Shown: piece by piece, positions 1 to 8,190 of the stretch
How the letters are laid out: the number at the start of each line of letters is the position of its first letter
How positions within the stretch are numbered: the stretch's first letter is position 1
Assembly: GCA_030652475.1 (NCBI GenBank)
Contig: JAUSAO010000113.1
Span: 1-42,168, forward strand
Reading direction: 5' to 3'
Length of the DNA: 42,168 bases
From: Gallionella sp.
GTDB taxonomy: Bacteria > Pseudomonadota > Gammaproteobacteria > Burkholderiales > Gallionellaceae
Translations under genes and position numbers: made by a program
Notes under the pieces: model-generated
What the model was told of the DNA's origin: nothing
The model's database searches: none
Seen by the model: only the letters and a program-made list of their open reading frames with translations

Positions 1-23
1 CCAATTGCCCCCTCGCTTCGCTC

Positions 24-42
24 TCCCCCTCTGCAAGGGGGA
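24..42. repeat. Short C-rich/G-rich inverted repeat
   Basis: Six-base arms CCCCCT (25-30) and AGGGGG (36-41) flank a five-base loop, extended by one T/A pair. This kind of G/C hairpin is common between genes. It lies downstream of the minus-strand gene that ends at 151. No coding region is seen in 1-150. Confidence 0.5.
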
Positions 43-110
43 AGGAGAAAAACTCAGCCGCTTGGGCTGCTCACGATTTATCAGCGCCTTTGAGGTGCTA
101 ACCCAATAAG

Positions 111-129
111 CCTCCGGCTTTGCCGGAGG
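111..129 (-). terminator. Probable terminator hairpin after the cysteine desulfurase gene
   Basis: Perfect arms CCTCCGGC and GCCGGAGG surround a three-base loop, about 22 bases past the stop codon of the minus-strand gene. The U-tract after the stem is weak (CTTATT on the minus strand), so termination is inferred mainly from stem strength and position. Confidence 0.55.
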
Positions 130-150
130 TAATTTAACTATTTAATTGTT

Positions 151-1281
151 TTAAGTAACGCCTTCAGATAATGCTGTCACTACGGCCTCGATCTCCTCTG
201 GAGTTGTCATCCATCCCACAGAGAGCCTGACCGCCCCCCGTGCCCGATCCGCATCGCACCCCATCGCTGCAAGTACTCCGCTCACCGCATCTGCCTCGGA
301 ATGACAGGCCGAGCCAACTGATGCGGCAACCCGTCCAGCGACGCGAGACAACAGCTCGCGTCCATCAATACCCGGAAAGGAAACGTGCAAGGTGTTGGGC
401 AGACGTTCTGTCGGATGACCGTTGAGCACGAGACCCGGAACAGCCGTTGCCAACCGCTCGTGCAGTGCATCGCGTAGCACCCGCAATTTCTCCGTCGCCG
501 CAGGGAGATGTTTCTGCGCAAGCCTTGCTGCCGCACCCATACCGACCACCAGCGGCACATTCTCCGTGCCCGGACGCAGGCCGTGTTCTTGGTCGGCTCC
601 GAACAAAATCGGGTTGATTCGTGTTCCTCTGCGAACATAAAGAGCACCAACCCCTTTCGTAGCGTAAAACTTGTGGCCTGCCAGAGTTAGCAGATCGACA
701 CCTAGCGCATCGACATCAATTTCGATCTTGCCAGCCGACTGCGCGGCATCGGTGTGGAACAGGACGCCCATCGGCTTGATGAGGCGCGCGATTTCGGCGA
801 TGGGTTGGATCGTTCCGACTTCGTTGTTGGCGTGCATGATAGACACCAGTGCCGTATCGGGCCGCACGGCTGCGGCAACGGCATACGGATCGACGCGAGC
901 GTAGCTGTCCACCGGTACCACCGTCAGCTCCCAGCCCATCTCGCGCAGATGCAGCGCCGGTTGCATGACCGACGGGTGTTCGATTGCACTGATGACCAGA
1001 TGTCGCTTGGTGTGAGCTGATGCGCTCGCCACACCGAGCAGGGCCAGATTGTTGGCCTCGGTTGCGCTGCCGGTAAAAACAATTTCATCATCCTGTGCGC
1101 CAATCAGGGCGGCGACCGATGCTCTTGCTGCGGCAACGGCTTTCCGGGCAGACAAACCGTACACATGCGACGATGAAGGATTGCCGAAGTGTATGTCCAG
1201 AAACGGCTGGATCGCGTCGGCTACCTCCAGCGCGACGGGTGTTGTGGCGTTGTAGTCAAGGTAGATAGGGGGAATATTCAT
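151..1281 (-). CDS. Cysteine desulfurase, IscS/NifS family (second copy in the window)
   Basis: This is a 376-residue PLP enzyme predicted to convert cysteine to alanine and leave a persulfide on its active cysteine. The PLP lysine is K204 in the AGHKFY motif and the active-site cysteine is C326 in SVGSAC. The N-terminal LDYNATTP and the GSATEANNLA segment are also typical of the family. It is distinct from the iscS gene at 30632: the loop after the active cysteine differs and it is slightly shorter. Its ATG overlaps the stop of the upstream MFS gene by four bases (ATGA), so the two are probably co-transcribed. Because it lies apart from iscU/iscA and near rhodanese, DsrE and SQR-like genes, a role in sulfur trafficking other than housekeeping cluster assembly is plausible but unproven. 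Confidence 0.93.
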   Translation of the reverse strand: MNIPPIYLDYNATTPVALEVADAIQPFLDIHFGNPSSSHVYGLSARKAVAAARASVAALIGAQDDEIVFTGSATEANNLALLGVASASAHTKRHLVISAIEHPSVMQPALHLREMGWELTVVPVDSYARVDPYAVAAAVRPDTALVSIMHANNEVGTIQPIAEIARLIKPMGVLFHTDAAQSAGKIEIDVDALGVDLLTLAGHKFYATKGVGALYVRRGTRINPILFGADQEHGLRPGTENVPLVVGMGAAARLAQKHLPAATEKLRVLRDALHERLATAVPGLVLNGHPTERLPNTLHVSFPGIDGRELLSRVAGRVAASVGSACHSEADAVSGVLAAMGCDADRARGAVRLSVGWMTTPEEIEAVVTALSEGVT

Positions 1282-2459
1282 GCAGGTTTCTCCGGTAATT
1301 GCAGTCGCCGTGCCAGGGGCAGTGTTGCAAGCAGTGCAATGGCCAGCAAAGGCACTACCGTCAGGTTCAGCGTGATCCAGCCGAAACGATCATAGAGCCA
1401 TCCGGCAGAGAGTGTCGCCACGGCAGCCAGGCCGAAGATGGTAAATTCATTGATCGCCTGAATTTTAAATTGCTCGGAGGGGCGATACGTTTGGGTGAGC
1501 AGCGTTGTCCCGCCAATGAAAGCAAAATTCCACCCCACACCCAGCAGGATCAGCGCCGATAGAAAATGCAGGAACTCGATACCGAGTAGGGTGATGACGA
1601 CATGACCCAGCAGCAGAACGAAGCCGATCTGCATGACCTGCGGCGCGCCGTAACGCCGGATCAACGAACCGGTAAAGAAGGAGGGTGCGAACATCCCGAC
1701 GACGTGCCACTGGATGACGGGTGTGACGCTCGCTCCCGGCAAACCGCAACCCAGTATTGCCAGCGGCGTTGCCGTCATCACCATGATCATCACGGCATAG
1801 CCGATTGCTGCGCCCAGGATGGCTAGCTGCAACACAGGTTGAGAGAGTATTTCCGGCAAAGGGCGAGCAGCGACGGAGTGGGCTACTGCGACTGGTTTGA
1901 GCCGAAGCTGTGAAAGTATGGCAAGTGAGACCAGACTGAGCGCACCCTGTGCGAGGTAGGAGCCGACGAACAGACCATCGCTTACCCAGTCCCGCCCCCA
2001 CTGTCCCAATTGGGGTCCAAGGAACGCGGCGACAACACCCCCCGCGATAACCCAGGCAATTGCCCGGCTCGTATGGCTTGCCTCGGTGGCCTCCGCGGCG
2101 GCGAAGCGGTAATAGTTGGCAAATCCCTGGTAACTGCCCAGCAACAGGTGTCCGCTGACGAACAACGCAAACGATCTCTGCTGGAGCGCGAATGCGCACA
2201 ACAGGCTGCCCGCCAGTCCCAGTGCGGCTCCGGTCAGAAAGCCGGTGCGCCTGCCAAAGCGGCGCATCAGAATGGCCGCAGGCATGGATGCGATTGCTGT
2301 GCCGATTACCATCACGGCAATCGGCAGCGTAGCGTACCCCTTGTCAGGCGCAAGCCCGCCGCCGAGAATGGCACCGAGTGCCATAGCCATCACGACGACT
2401 GAAAGCATCAGTGCCTGGCTGATTGCCAGAAGCAGAACATTACGACGACCCGTGAACAT
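1278..2459 (-). CDS. MFS transporter
   Basis: A 393-residue, strongly hydrophobic protein with about 12 predicted membrane segments. The intracellular loop after helix 2 carries a basic RRFGRRTG motif, typical of the major facilitator superfamily. The start at 2459 is supported by AGGAT upstream of the ATG. The gene overlaps the cysteine desulfurase by four bases, which suggests a two-gene operon. The substrate cannot be read from the sequence; the pairing with a desulfurase hints at a sulfur compound or amino acid, but this is only a guess from context. Confidence 0.85.
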   Translation of the reverse strand: MFTGRRNVLLLAISQALMLSVVVMAMALGAILGGGLAPDKGYATLPIAVMVIGTAIASMPAAILMRRFGRRTGFLTGAALGLAGSLLCAFALQQRSFALFVSGHLLLGSYQGFANYYRFAAAEATEASHTSRAIAWVIAGGVVAAFLGPQLGQWGRDWVSDGLFVGSYLAQGALSLVSLAILSQLRLKPVAVAHSVAARPLPEILSQPVLQLAILGAAIGYAVMIMVMTATPLAILGCGLPGASVTPVIQWHVVGMFAPSFFTGSLIRRYGAPQVMQIGFVLLLGHVVITLLGIEFLHFLSALILLGVGWNFAFIGGTTLLTQTYRPSEQFKIQAINEFTIFGLAAVATLSAGWLYDRFGWITLNLTVVPLLAIALLATLPLARRLQLPEKPA

Positions 2460-2497
2460 ATTTTTCTATCCTGTTTATCCCGATTCCGATCCGGTTT

Positions 2498-2618
2498 AAA
2501 ACCCCCGGCCTTCAGGCCGGAACTCGCACCACCTCGTCCTGAAGGGCGAGGTTTTAGGGGGCGAAGTGGAGGGGATACAAACCCCTCCACGCCTAAATCC
2601 ACCGGCCTGAAGGCCGGT
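2498..2618. repeat. Cluster of four hairpins, IS200/IS605-end-like
   Basis: Four stem-loops stand in 120 bases. CCGGCC/GGCCGG arms sit around 2505-2520, a CCTCG..CGAGG stem at 2532-2551, a perfect nine-base stem GTGGAGGGG/CCCCTCCAC at 2566-2590, and ACCGGCCT/AGGCCGGT at 2601-2618. Three stems share the core CCTTCAGG/CCTGAAGG. Such hairpins are typical of IS200/IS605 ends and of the structured RNA next to TnpB genes, but no transposase is present here. It may be a solo end, a REP-like element or a terminator array between the MFS gene and the rhodanese gene. Confidence 0.6.
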
Positions 2619-2628
2619 GACAACTTGG

Positions 2629-3093
2629 TCAGTGCGTCCCGGTCCCGGATACCTTGTTCGCTGCATCGAAGCCACCCTTGGCCTTCCATTCGGTAAATCC
2701 GCCCTGCAGGATGCGTACATTTTCGTATCCTGTCACGCGCAGCGCAAAGCCGGCCTGAGCCGACAGCGTTCCAGTGTTGCAGTAAATGAGTACCGGCTTG
2801 TCTTTTGGAATTGACTGTCGTTCGGCAAGTACCTTGCGCCACTCAAGATTAACGGCGCCTGGGATATGCTCCCTGGCATACTGGTTTTTATCGCGCGCAT
2901 CAATGACAAAGAACTTTTTCCAATCGTCTTTCGGAATTTGTTCGGAAAAGATGGTCGCACCACCGTAGTCAACGAAATCGAGATAGGCTTCCATTTCTTC
3001 CACTGCCAGGTCTTTGTTGTCGGCGAAAGCGACCGAAGTAAAAAGCAAAGCACCGGTTGCGAGGATGACGGTTGAAAGGGAGGTAAGTTTCAT
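2629..3093 (-). CDS. Exported single-domain rhodanese
   Basis: A 154-residue protein with an N-terminal signal peptide (basic MK start, hydrophobic stretch to about residue 22, AFA-D cleavage site). A rhodanese domain of about 110 residues follows. The catalytic cysteine is C105 in IYCNTGT, and the IDARD and HIPGAVN motifs are present. Rhodaneses carry a persulfide on this cysteine and transfer sulfane sulfur; this one should act in the periplasm. AAGGA precedes the ATG at good spacing. It is the last gene of the minus-strand run containing the SHOCT, barrel, LolA-like and RND genes, separated from them by about 157 bases in which no gene is seen. The acceptor of the sulfur is unknown. Confidence 0.88.
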   Translation of the reverse strand: MKLTSLSTVILATGALLFTSVAFADNKDLAVEEMEAYLDFVDYGGATIFSEQIPKDDWKKFFVIDARDKNQYAREHIPGAVNLEWRKVLAERQSIPKDKPVLIYCNTGTLSAQAGFALRVTGYENVRILQGGFTEWKAKGGFDAANKVSGTGTH

Positions 3094-3250
3094 CAGGTTT
3101 CCTTAGAATTGGACCCAGGTTGGGCCGTGTTGATTTTTGGATGTGTTTCTTCAGCAAGGCCACCAAAGCAGCGCACAGATGACGAAGCTGGAGATTGCAA
3201 CTCAATCTGTGTGGTCGAGCCGTAATCGAAGTAGATCGGTGTTTTCAAGC

Positions 3251-3493
3251 TTACCGCTCCAGGTCGTGCTTTTTCTGCTCATATTCTTCCCGGTCTATCT
3301 CGCCGCGTGCATAGCGTTCCTGCACGATTTCCAAAGGTGATTTATTGCGCGGGTAGTGATTCGGCGACGACTGCGACATCAGCCATCGGATCATTGCGGC
3401 GATTCCAAGAATGGCCAGAGCCCAGAACAGCAACATGAATATGAAACCAAAGCCCATTCCCCATCCCCCGAAACCACCCCAGTAGTTCATCAT
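3251..3493 (-). CDS. Small membrane protein with C-terminal SHOCT domain
   Basis: An 80-residue protein with a Gly/Trp/Phe-rich start (NYWGGFGGWGMGFG), one membrane helix at about residues 15-38, and a C-terminal SHOCT-type segment (SPLEIVQERYARGEIDREEY). SHOCT modules are short oligomerisation tails of otherwise diverse bacterial proteins. The first ATG of an ATGATG pair at 3493 is preceded by GAGGAGACG, so a longer reading upstream, which would overlap the barrel gene, is less likely. It follows the outer-membrane protein gene by about 30 bases and is likely in the same transcript. Function unknown. Confidence 0.8.
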   Translation of the reverse strand: MMNYWGGFGGWGMGFGFIFMLLFWALAILGIAAMIRWLMSQSSPNHYPRNKSPLEIVQERYARGEIDREEYEQKKHDLER

Positions 3494-3524
3494 GTCCCGT
3501 CTCCTCTGCGTTTCATGGTTGAAA

Positions 3525-4745
3525 TCAGAATTCGTAACGAACCTGAAGATACGCGTTGTCGTCGCGGGCGAGTTGCCCGAATTGCCCCCACGGGTTGCCG
3601 CCAAACAGGTTGGCGCCAACCGCGCCCCATAGCTTGTCGGTGAAACTATAGCGTAGTTCTGGGTTCATGAAGTGGTCGCCGTTGCTGGCGTTGTACGAGG
3701 CATAAGCGGAAAGCCGCAGCGTCTGGTGCAGATAGAACTGCGTCAGACGCGCCGTGACGGTATGGCTCCAGCGCTTGTCGGGCGGAAAACCGGCGGGCAG
3801 GGCGGCGAGATAGGCGCCATAGTTGTGCATGGCTTCGGCATAGTACTGGAAACCGAGCGAGACATCCTCCAGTGGTTGTATCTGGTAGCCGACGAGTAGC
3901 CGCGTCTGCGAATTTGGCACGGTGAAATCGTTCCCCGCACGATCATCAGGCGAATCGTAGTAAGCTGCTTCCAGGCTCAGCACTCCGTCTCCGGCACGGC
4001 CGGAAAGGCTGGCACCGTAGATCGCAAGTTTGGGGTAAAAATACGTGATTCTGGTCGGTGCTGTCATGTTGTCCGGTCGCATCGACGGGGTGCGCTGGAA
4101 GCCGCGATACAAATAGAGTGCCGCATCAAAGCCTGCAATATCCCGGTAAGCGCGCAACGCGACGTCACCTTGCTCCGGTTTAACGGTTTCGCGGTTGACG
4201 ACCGTGCTCATCGGGTCGTAAAGCCGGAATCGGTTCGCATCCGGAATACGGCTGTCGCGGAAATTCGGTGTCAGCACCAGTTCAAAGGAAGCAAACTCGG
4301 GATAAGCACCCAGCTTCAGTGCATCCACGCCGCGCTTGAGGTATTCCAGCGGTCGCCCGGAAAACAGTGCCTCGTGATCTTTGGGAAAGAAATCGTTCAC
4401 GAACACCAGGTCGCCCAAACCCCAGGTGATGATCTGGCGGCCAAGGCGCAAATCCCAGTTGCCGCTCGTATAGTCAATATAGCCTTCGCGCAATTCACTC
4501 TCATCCTGGCGGCCGAGATGATCGTAGGCCAGATCACCCTTCGCCAACAGCCGCCAATCGCCTTCTGTGGCGTCGAGTTTGATCTGCGCGCGTTCCTCCT
4601 GCCACTTGTAATGGCGGCCATCCGGGTTCGCCGCAACGGTATTGAAGGCCGTGTTCTGTTGCATAAAACCGGAAAGCGTGACCTCCGCCCGCACAGTCGG
4701 CGGCGTCAGCAGAAGCACAGCAAAGAGCAGGGGGCGGCTGAGCAT
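3525..4745 (-). CDS. Outer-membrane beta-barrel protein
   Basis: About 406 residues with a signal peptide (hydrophobic run, then TVRAE), alternating beta-strand patterns throughout, and a C-terminal phenylalanine in YLQVRYEF, the usual Bam recognition end. The segment DLRLGRQIITWGLGD resembles DUF1302/porin-like barrels, but the exact family is uncertain. I prefer the ATG at 4745, whose A overlaps the TGA stop of the LolA-like gene, over an in-frame ATG four codons upstream. Translational coupling with that gene and the neighbouring MMPL/RND exporter suggests the three form one envelope transport route, with this protein as the outer-membrane partner or pore. The substrate is not apparent. 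Confidence 0.82.
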   Translation of the reverse strand: MLSRPLLFAVLLLTPPTVRAEVTLSGFMQQNTAFNTVAANPDGRHYKWQEERAQIKLDATEGDWRLLAKGDLAYDHLGRQDESELREGYIDYTSGNWDLRLGRQIITWGLGDLVFVNDFFPKDHEALFSGRPLEYLKRGVDALKLGAYPEFASFELVLTPNFRDSRIPDANRFRLYDPMSTVVNRETVKPEQGDVALRAYRDIAGFDAALYLYRGFQRTPSMRPDNMTAPTRITYFYPKLAIYGASLSGRAGDGVLSLEAAYYDSPDDRAGNDFTVPNSQTRLLVGYQIQPLEDVSLGFQYYAEAMHNYGAYLAALPAGFPPDKRWSHTVTARLTQFYLHQTLRLSAYASYNASNGDHFMNPELRYSFTDKLWGAVGANLFGGNPWGQFGQLARDDNAYLQVRYEF

Positions 4746-5533
4746 CACTCGACCCACTTGCGCGGCGGCTGGCGCAGGAATCGCTCGGAGAACAGACTAT
4801 CCTCGATGCCGAGATCGTAGTCAGTTTTGAGGTATGCAGCTTCGGTGCGATGACCGGTCTGCAAATTTTTCATGGTGCGCCTGATCGCTGTGGGAACACC
4901 TTTTATATCGGTGATTTCGTCGGCGGTGAACTGTTTGTAATGAACCCCCTTCTTGTCGTATTGCGCTTCCCTGAGCGGCAGGAAATTGGCCTTGTCCACC
5001 CAGGTGAATTTGTAGCCGAAGTCCGAATCCGCACCTTTCGGCGTACTCTTAATTACGTAGCAGTCGCGGTTGCCCACTTTTTCTTCGCGCTCGATGACAT
5101 GGTTGTCATCTTCGATGTCGCGGCCGGAGACGTCCTCGTAAGTAAAGTCTGAGCCAACGAAGCTGGAACGCTTGTCCTGTGCGGCGATGCGCTTGACCAT
5201 GCTGATGGCGGGAATGAACATCCAGCGGTCATCATCTTTGGCGGGGTATTTGTGAATCATGAACGTCATATCTTTCACATCGGCAGGCTGGAAGAAATAC
5301 ATGAAGTACTTCTGATTACCGCCTGTCTCACCCGAGTTTTTGCGCAGCATGGTCATCTCGCGTACCCGCTCATGGCCGTCCTTGTTGATGAGTTTCATCA
5401 CCACCCTGGCCTTGAAGTCCTTGCCCGGATAGAGGAAGGCGGCCTGCGACTGCTTCATTAACTCTCCGCCCGAGAATGCCTGTGCCTGTAACGGCAACAG
5501 CGCGGCGATTATCCATATCCACCCGTGTTTCAT
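4745..5533 (-). CDS. Outer membrane lipoprotein-sorting protein (LolA-like fold)
   Basis: A 262-residue periplasmic protein with a signal peptide ending near LQAQAFS. The body matches the LolA-like 'outer membrane lipoprotein-sorting protein' family often found beside MMPL/RND exporters: MKQSQAAFLYPGKDF, a central MFIPAISMVKRIAAQDKRSSF stretch and SDFTYEDVSGRD. Its length is usual for the family. The start at 5533 is chosen because GAAAGGAAATT precedes it and the signal peptide begins there; a longer frame reaching 5590 would extend into the exporter gene. It starts one base after the RND stop and overlaps the barrel gene. LolA-fold proteins bind acyl chains, so a lipid or lipoprotein cargo is a reasonable inference. 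Confidence 0.87.
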   Translation of the reverse strand: MKHGWIWIIAALLPLQAQAFSGGELMKQSQAAFLYPGKDFKARVVMKLINKDGHERVREMTMLRKNSGETGGNQKYFMYFFQPADVKDMTFMIHKYPAKDDDRWMFIPAISMVKRIAAQDKRSSFVGSDFTYEDVSGRDIEDDNHVIEREEKVGNRDCYVIKSTPKGADSDFGYKFTWVDKANFLPLREAQYDKKGVHYKQFTADEITDIKGVPTAIRRTMKNLQTGHRTEAAYLKTDYDLGIEDSLFSERFLRQPPRKWVE

Positions 5534-5534
5534 T

Positions 5535-7886
5535 TTAATTTCCTTTCGTATGTGCCTGAGCGGCGTCCGCTGTCGGCTTCGGTTGGTCAAACAGCCAATT
5601 TCTCCCCAGCATCACCAGAGCGGGCAGATAAAGGATAGTGAATAGCGCGGAGAGCAACATCATCGAGACGATAAAAGCGCCTACTGCCATGTAGGGTGTG
5701 AGTGGTGCTGCCAGCATCACCGAGAAGGCTGCGGCGAACAACAACGCATTGCGCAGGATGCCCTTGCCGGGGCGCGCCGCCGTCCACAGCAGCGCCTCTC
5801 GTACGGCCTCTTTATTCGTGCCGCCTCCCGTCTCAGTCAGGCGCTGACGGAAACGACTGATGAAGTGGATGGAGAAATCCACTGCCATGCCGAGTGATAA
5901 GGTGCTCATCACCGACAGCGGCATGTCAAAGTCCTTGCCGACGAAACCGACTACGCCGTAGATCAGTAAAATGGTAAACAGCAGCGGCACGTAGGCTACC
6001 AGCGCCCACTTGGCGGAGCGGAAATCCAGTGCCAGGATGACAAAGACCACCACCAGCGCCAGCACGAGACCCAGCACCAGATCACCCAGTACCTCCTCGT
6101 TCCACACCAGGTTGAAGTAGGCGATGCCTGCCGGTTTTACTTTTACTTCCAGTGGATGAGCTTTTTGATAGCTATCCGCTGCCTGAATTACCTGGCGCAT
6201 GGCTTCCGCATCCCAGGTTTTCAACTGCACCCACAAATTGGTTTTCTGGAACGCAGGGTCGATTACGTTATCGAGATCCGCCGGTTTGGCCGACATGCTG
6301 AACAGGAACAGATATTGCCCGATCATTTCCGGTGTGTCCGGCACCGTATCGAATTTTTGATCGTTGTCGTGCAGCACACGGTTGATGCGTTTTAGGTAAT
6401 CGGTAACGGAGAAGGTTTTGCCCACCACAGGAAGGGTTTCCAGATGGCGTTGCAGTCCTTCAAGCCAGCGCATGGCCTCGGGTTGTTTCATGAATTCCGC
6501 ATCTCCGGATTCCACCACCAGATAACCGAGTGAAGTTCCGCCCAATGCCTGATTCATCACCGAGTCGGCCACGCGAATTTCGCTCGATGGCTTGAACCAG
6601 GCCACCAGATTGTTGTTGACGTGAATCTGCGTGGTGCCAAGGATGGCTATCGCCACCAGGGCCAAGCCGGTTAGCGCGACGGCCTGTGGTCGTGTAGCGC
6701 CGATCTCGCTGAGCTTGCGCAGAAAACGCGAAGTACGATCCAGCTCCGTGCTCTCGTTCTCGACGGCGCGGGCGATTTTCTCGTCTTTGACGAAGGTGAG
6801 GATGGCCGGGATCAGACTGAAGGAAAACAGCCGCAACACGATCGTACCGAAGGCGATCAATCCGCCGAATACCTGCACCGGCACGATATTCATGAACAGC
6901 AGTACGGCGAAACCGGCTGTCGTGGCGAGCGCCGTAAAGCGTACCGGACGACCCACCGCCGCCATGGTTTCGCGGATTGCCGCCAGCTTATCTCCGCGCT
7001 CCCGGTAGCGGAAATAAAACTCGTTGAAGATGTGAATGCTGTCGGTGGCAATCGCCATGAGAAACACCGGCGCCATCGAACTCATGATATGCACCGCATA
7101 ACCGGCACCGATCAGCGAACCCATGCTCAGGATAATCGCCGCCATGGCCACGCCCATCATGGTGAGCGACAAGGTCAGGTTGCGGAACATGAGCTGAATG
7201 GCGATAAACATGATCATGCCCGCAATCGGCGAGAATATCCCCATCAGCTTGAACATCTCGGCGCCAAAGGTATCGCGCGCCACCGGGTCGCCCGCGATGT
7301 AGTAGCGTTCCGTGCCTTGTTCCACGGCTACGATCTCGCGGATATGCTCGGTGATGACGGCGCCGTTGGCTCCTTTCTCCAACGGTACATAGATGGCCGT
7401 GGTCTTGCCATCCTTCGAGATTACACGATCAATCAGAAGCGTATTGTCGAACAGGGCGGAGCGCAGTGTTTCCACTTCCGCATCTGTCCGGGGGACGCCC
7501 GGCATGAGCGGCCCGACTTTCAATGTGCCGGCTTCTGCCGTGATATTAGTGATGGTGGTAAAGCTGTTTACATCGCGGCTCGCCACGCCTTCCAGAGCGA
7601 CGATTGCGTCGGTGATGCGGGCGATGCGGGCCAGCGTCTCACGGTTGAGCACGCCCGTATCGTTTTGTACGCCGACGACAATAGTGTCCTCATAGAGGGA
7701 GAAAGTCTTGTCCACCTCGTCGTTCCAGACACGCACTTCGGAATTTTCCGGCAGCATATTTTTCGGGTTGGTGTCGGTCTTGATGCCTGGAAACTGGGTG
7801 AGAAACAGCAGTACCAGCGCCACTGTCGCCCAGATAACCAGTTTCGGGCGACGGATGGAGAATTCGACGAGTGAAAAATTGAACAT
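5535..7886 (-). CDS. MMPL/RND-superfamily exporter
   Basis: A 783-residue inner-membrane protein with the two-fold RND layout: a single helix, a large periplasmic loop, five helices, then the same again. Typical MMPL/SSD-like motifs are IATDSIHIFNEF in the first half and GMAVDFSIHFISRFRQ in the second. It is shorter than tripartite HAE/HME pumps (about 1030 residues) and lacks a membrane-fusion partner gene. The ATG at 7886 has AAGGA six bases upstream; a longer frame up to 8036 would run back through the degraded methyltransferase and is rejected. It is the first gene of a tightly packed run with the LolA-like and barrel genes, suggesting export of a hydrophobic envelope component, possibly lipid. 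Confidence 0.9.
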   Translation of the reverse strand: MFNFSLVEFSIRRPKLVIWATVALVLLFLTQFPGIKTDTNPKNMLPENSEVRVWNDEVDKTFSLYEDTIVVGVQNDTGVLNRETLARIARITDAIVALEGVASRDVNSFTTITNITAEAGTLKVGPLMPGVPRTDAEVETLRSALFDNTLLIDRVISKDGKTTAIYVPLEKGANGAVITEHIREIVAVEQGTERYYIAGDPVARDTFGAEMFKLMGIFSPIAGMIMFIAIQLMFRNLTLSLTMMGVAMAAIILSMGSLIGAGYAVHIMSSMAPVFLMAIATDSIHIFNEFYFRYRERGDKLAAIRETMAAVGRPVRFTALATTAGFAVLLFMNIVPVQVFGGLIAFGTIVLRLFSFSLIPAILTFVKDEKIARAVENESTELDRTSRFLRKLSEIGATRPQAVALTGLALVAIAILGTTQIHVNNNLVAWFKPSSEIRVADSVMNQALGGTSLGYLVVESGDAEFMKQPEAMRWLEGLQRHLETLPVVGKTFSVTDYLKRINRVLHDNDQKFDTVPDTPEMIGQYLFLFSMSAKPADLDNVIDPAFQKTNLWVQLKTWDAEAMRQVIQAADSYQKAHPLEVKVKPAGIAYFNLVWNEEVLGDLVLGLVLALVVVFVILALDFRSAKWALVAYVPLLFTILLIYGVVGFVGKDFDMPLSVMSTLSLGMAVDFSIHFISRFRQRLTETGGGTNKEAVREALLWTAARPGKGILRNALLFAAAFSVMLAAPLTPYMAVGAFIVSMMLLSALFTILYLPALVMLGRNWLFDQPKPTADAAQAHTKGN

Positions 7887-7900
7887 GAGATATCCTTGGG

Positions 7901-8161
7901 TTAATGGTGATGATCCGGCAGTGCGTCTGCGGCGAAGGCAATGAAACCGCCGCATCCCGGTAGCCAGTGCCGCAATAGCGGTTCCAGGTGCCGGTTCCAG
8001 TGCTTGCTGCTGGTTATCGTAATGGAGATGCCGCAACCGACATCGGGCAATGTCTCATCCTGACGAATCGCAGGCAGCGACGTGATCGGGTGATATTCCT
8101 CTTCTCCGATCCATGCGCCTTTTTGTGTTGCATGCCAGGCATCATATTGTTCCGGTCGCAT
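7901..8161 (-). pseudogene. Internally deleted SAM-dependent methyltransferase remnant
   Basis: The 86-codon frame begins like a class I methyltransferase, with MRPEQYDAWHATQKGAWIGEEEY followed about 20 residues later by the SAM-binding LPDVGCG. After GCG the expected Rossmann strands are missing. The frame instead jumps to a tail (LLRHWLPGCGGFIAFAA) that resembles the C-terminus of the same family. Intact members have more than 200 residues, so roughly the central 130-150 appear deleted. GAAAGGAGC precedes the ATGATG start, so the short product may still be translated. It sits between the amidotransferase gene and the RND gene. The family assignment rests on motif recall, and the C-terminal part is the less certain half. 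Confidence 0.6.
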
Positions 8162-8190
8162 CATGCTCCTTTCAGTATCCCCGATAGGGC

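Noticed and set aside
3137-3340. Plus-strand 67-codon frame between the rhodanese and SHOCT genes
   Set aside because: It overlaps the SHOCT gene on the other strand, and nothing in it resembles a protein family; a shadow frame.
3494-3619. N-terminal extension of the SHOCT gene up to 3619
   Set aside because: It overlaps the barrel gene end, has non-typical composition, and a strong ribosome site precedes the ATG at 3493.
7032-7874. 280-codon plus-strand frame opposite the RND exporter
   Set aside because: His/Arg-rich shadow of the exporter, with no motif and no ribosome site.
7887-8036. N-terminal extension of the RND exporter to 8036
   Set aside because: It runs through the methyltransferase remnant in another frame, while the ATG at 7886 has AAGGA and starts the expected first membrane helix.
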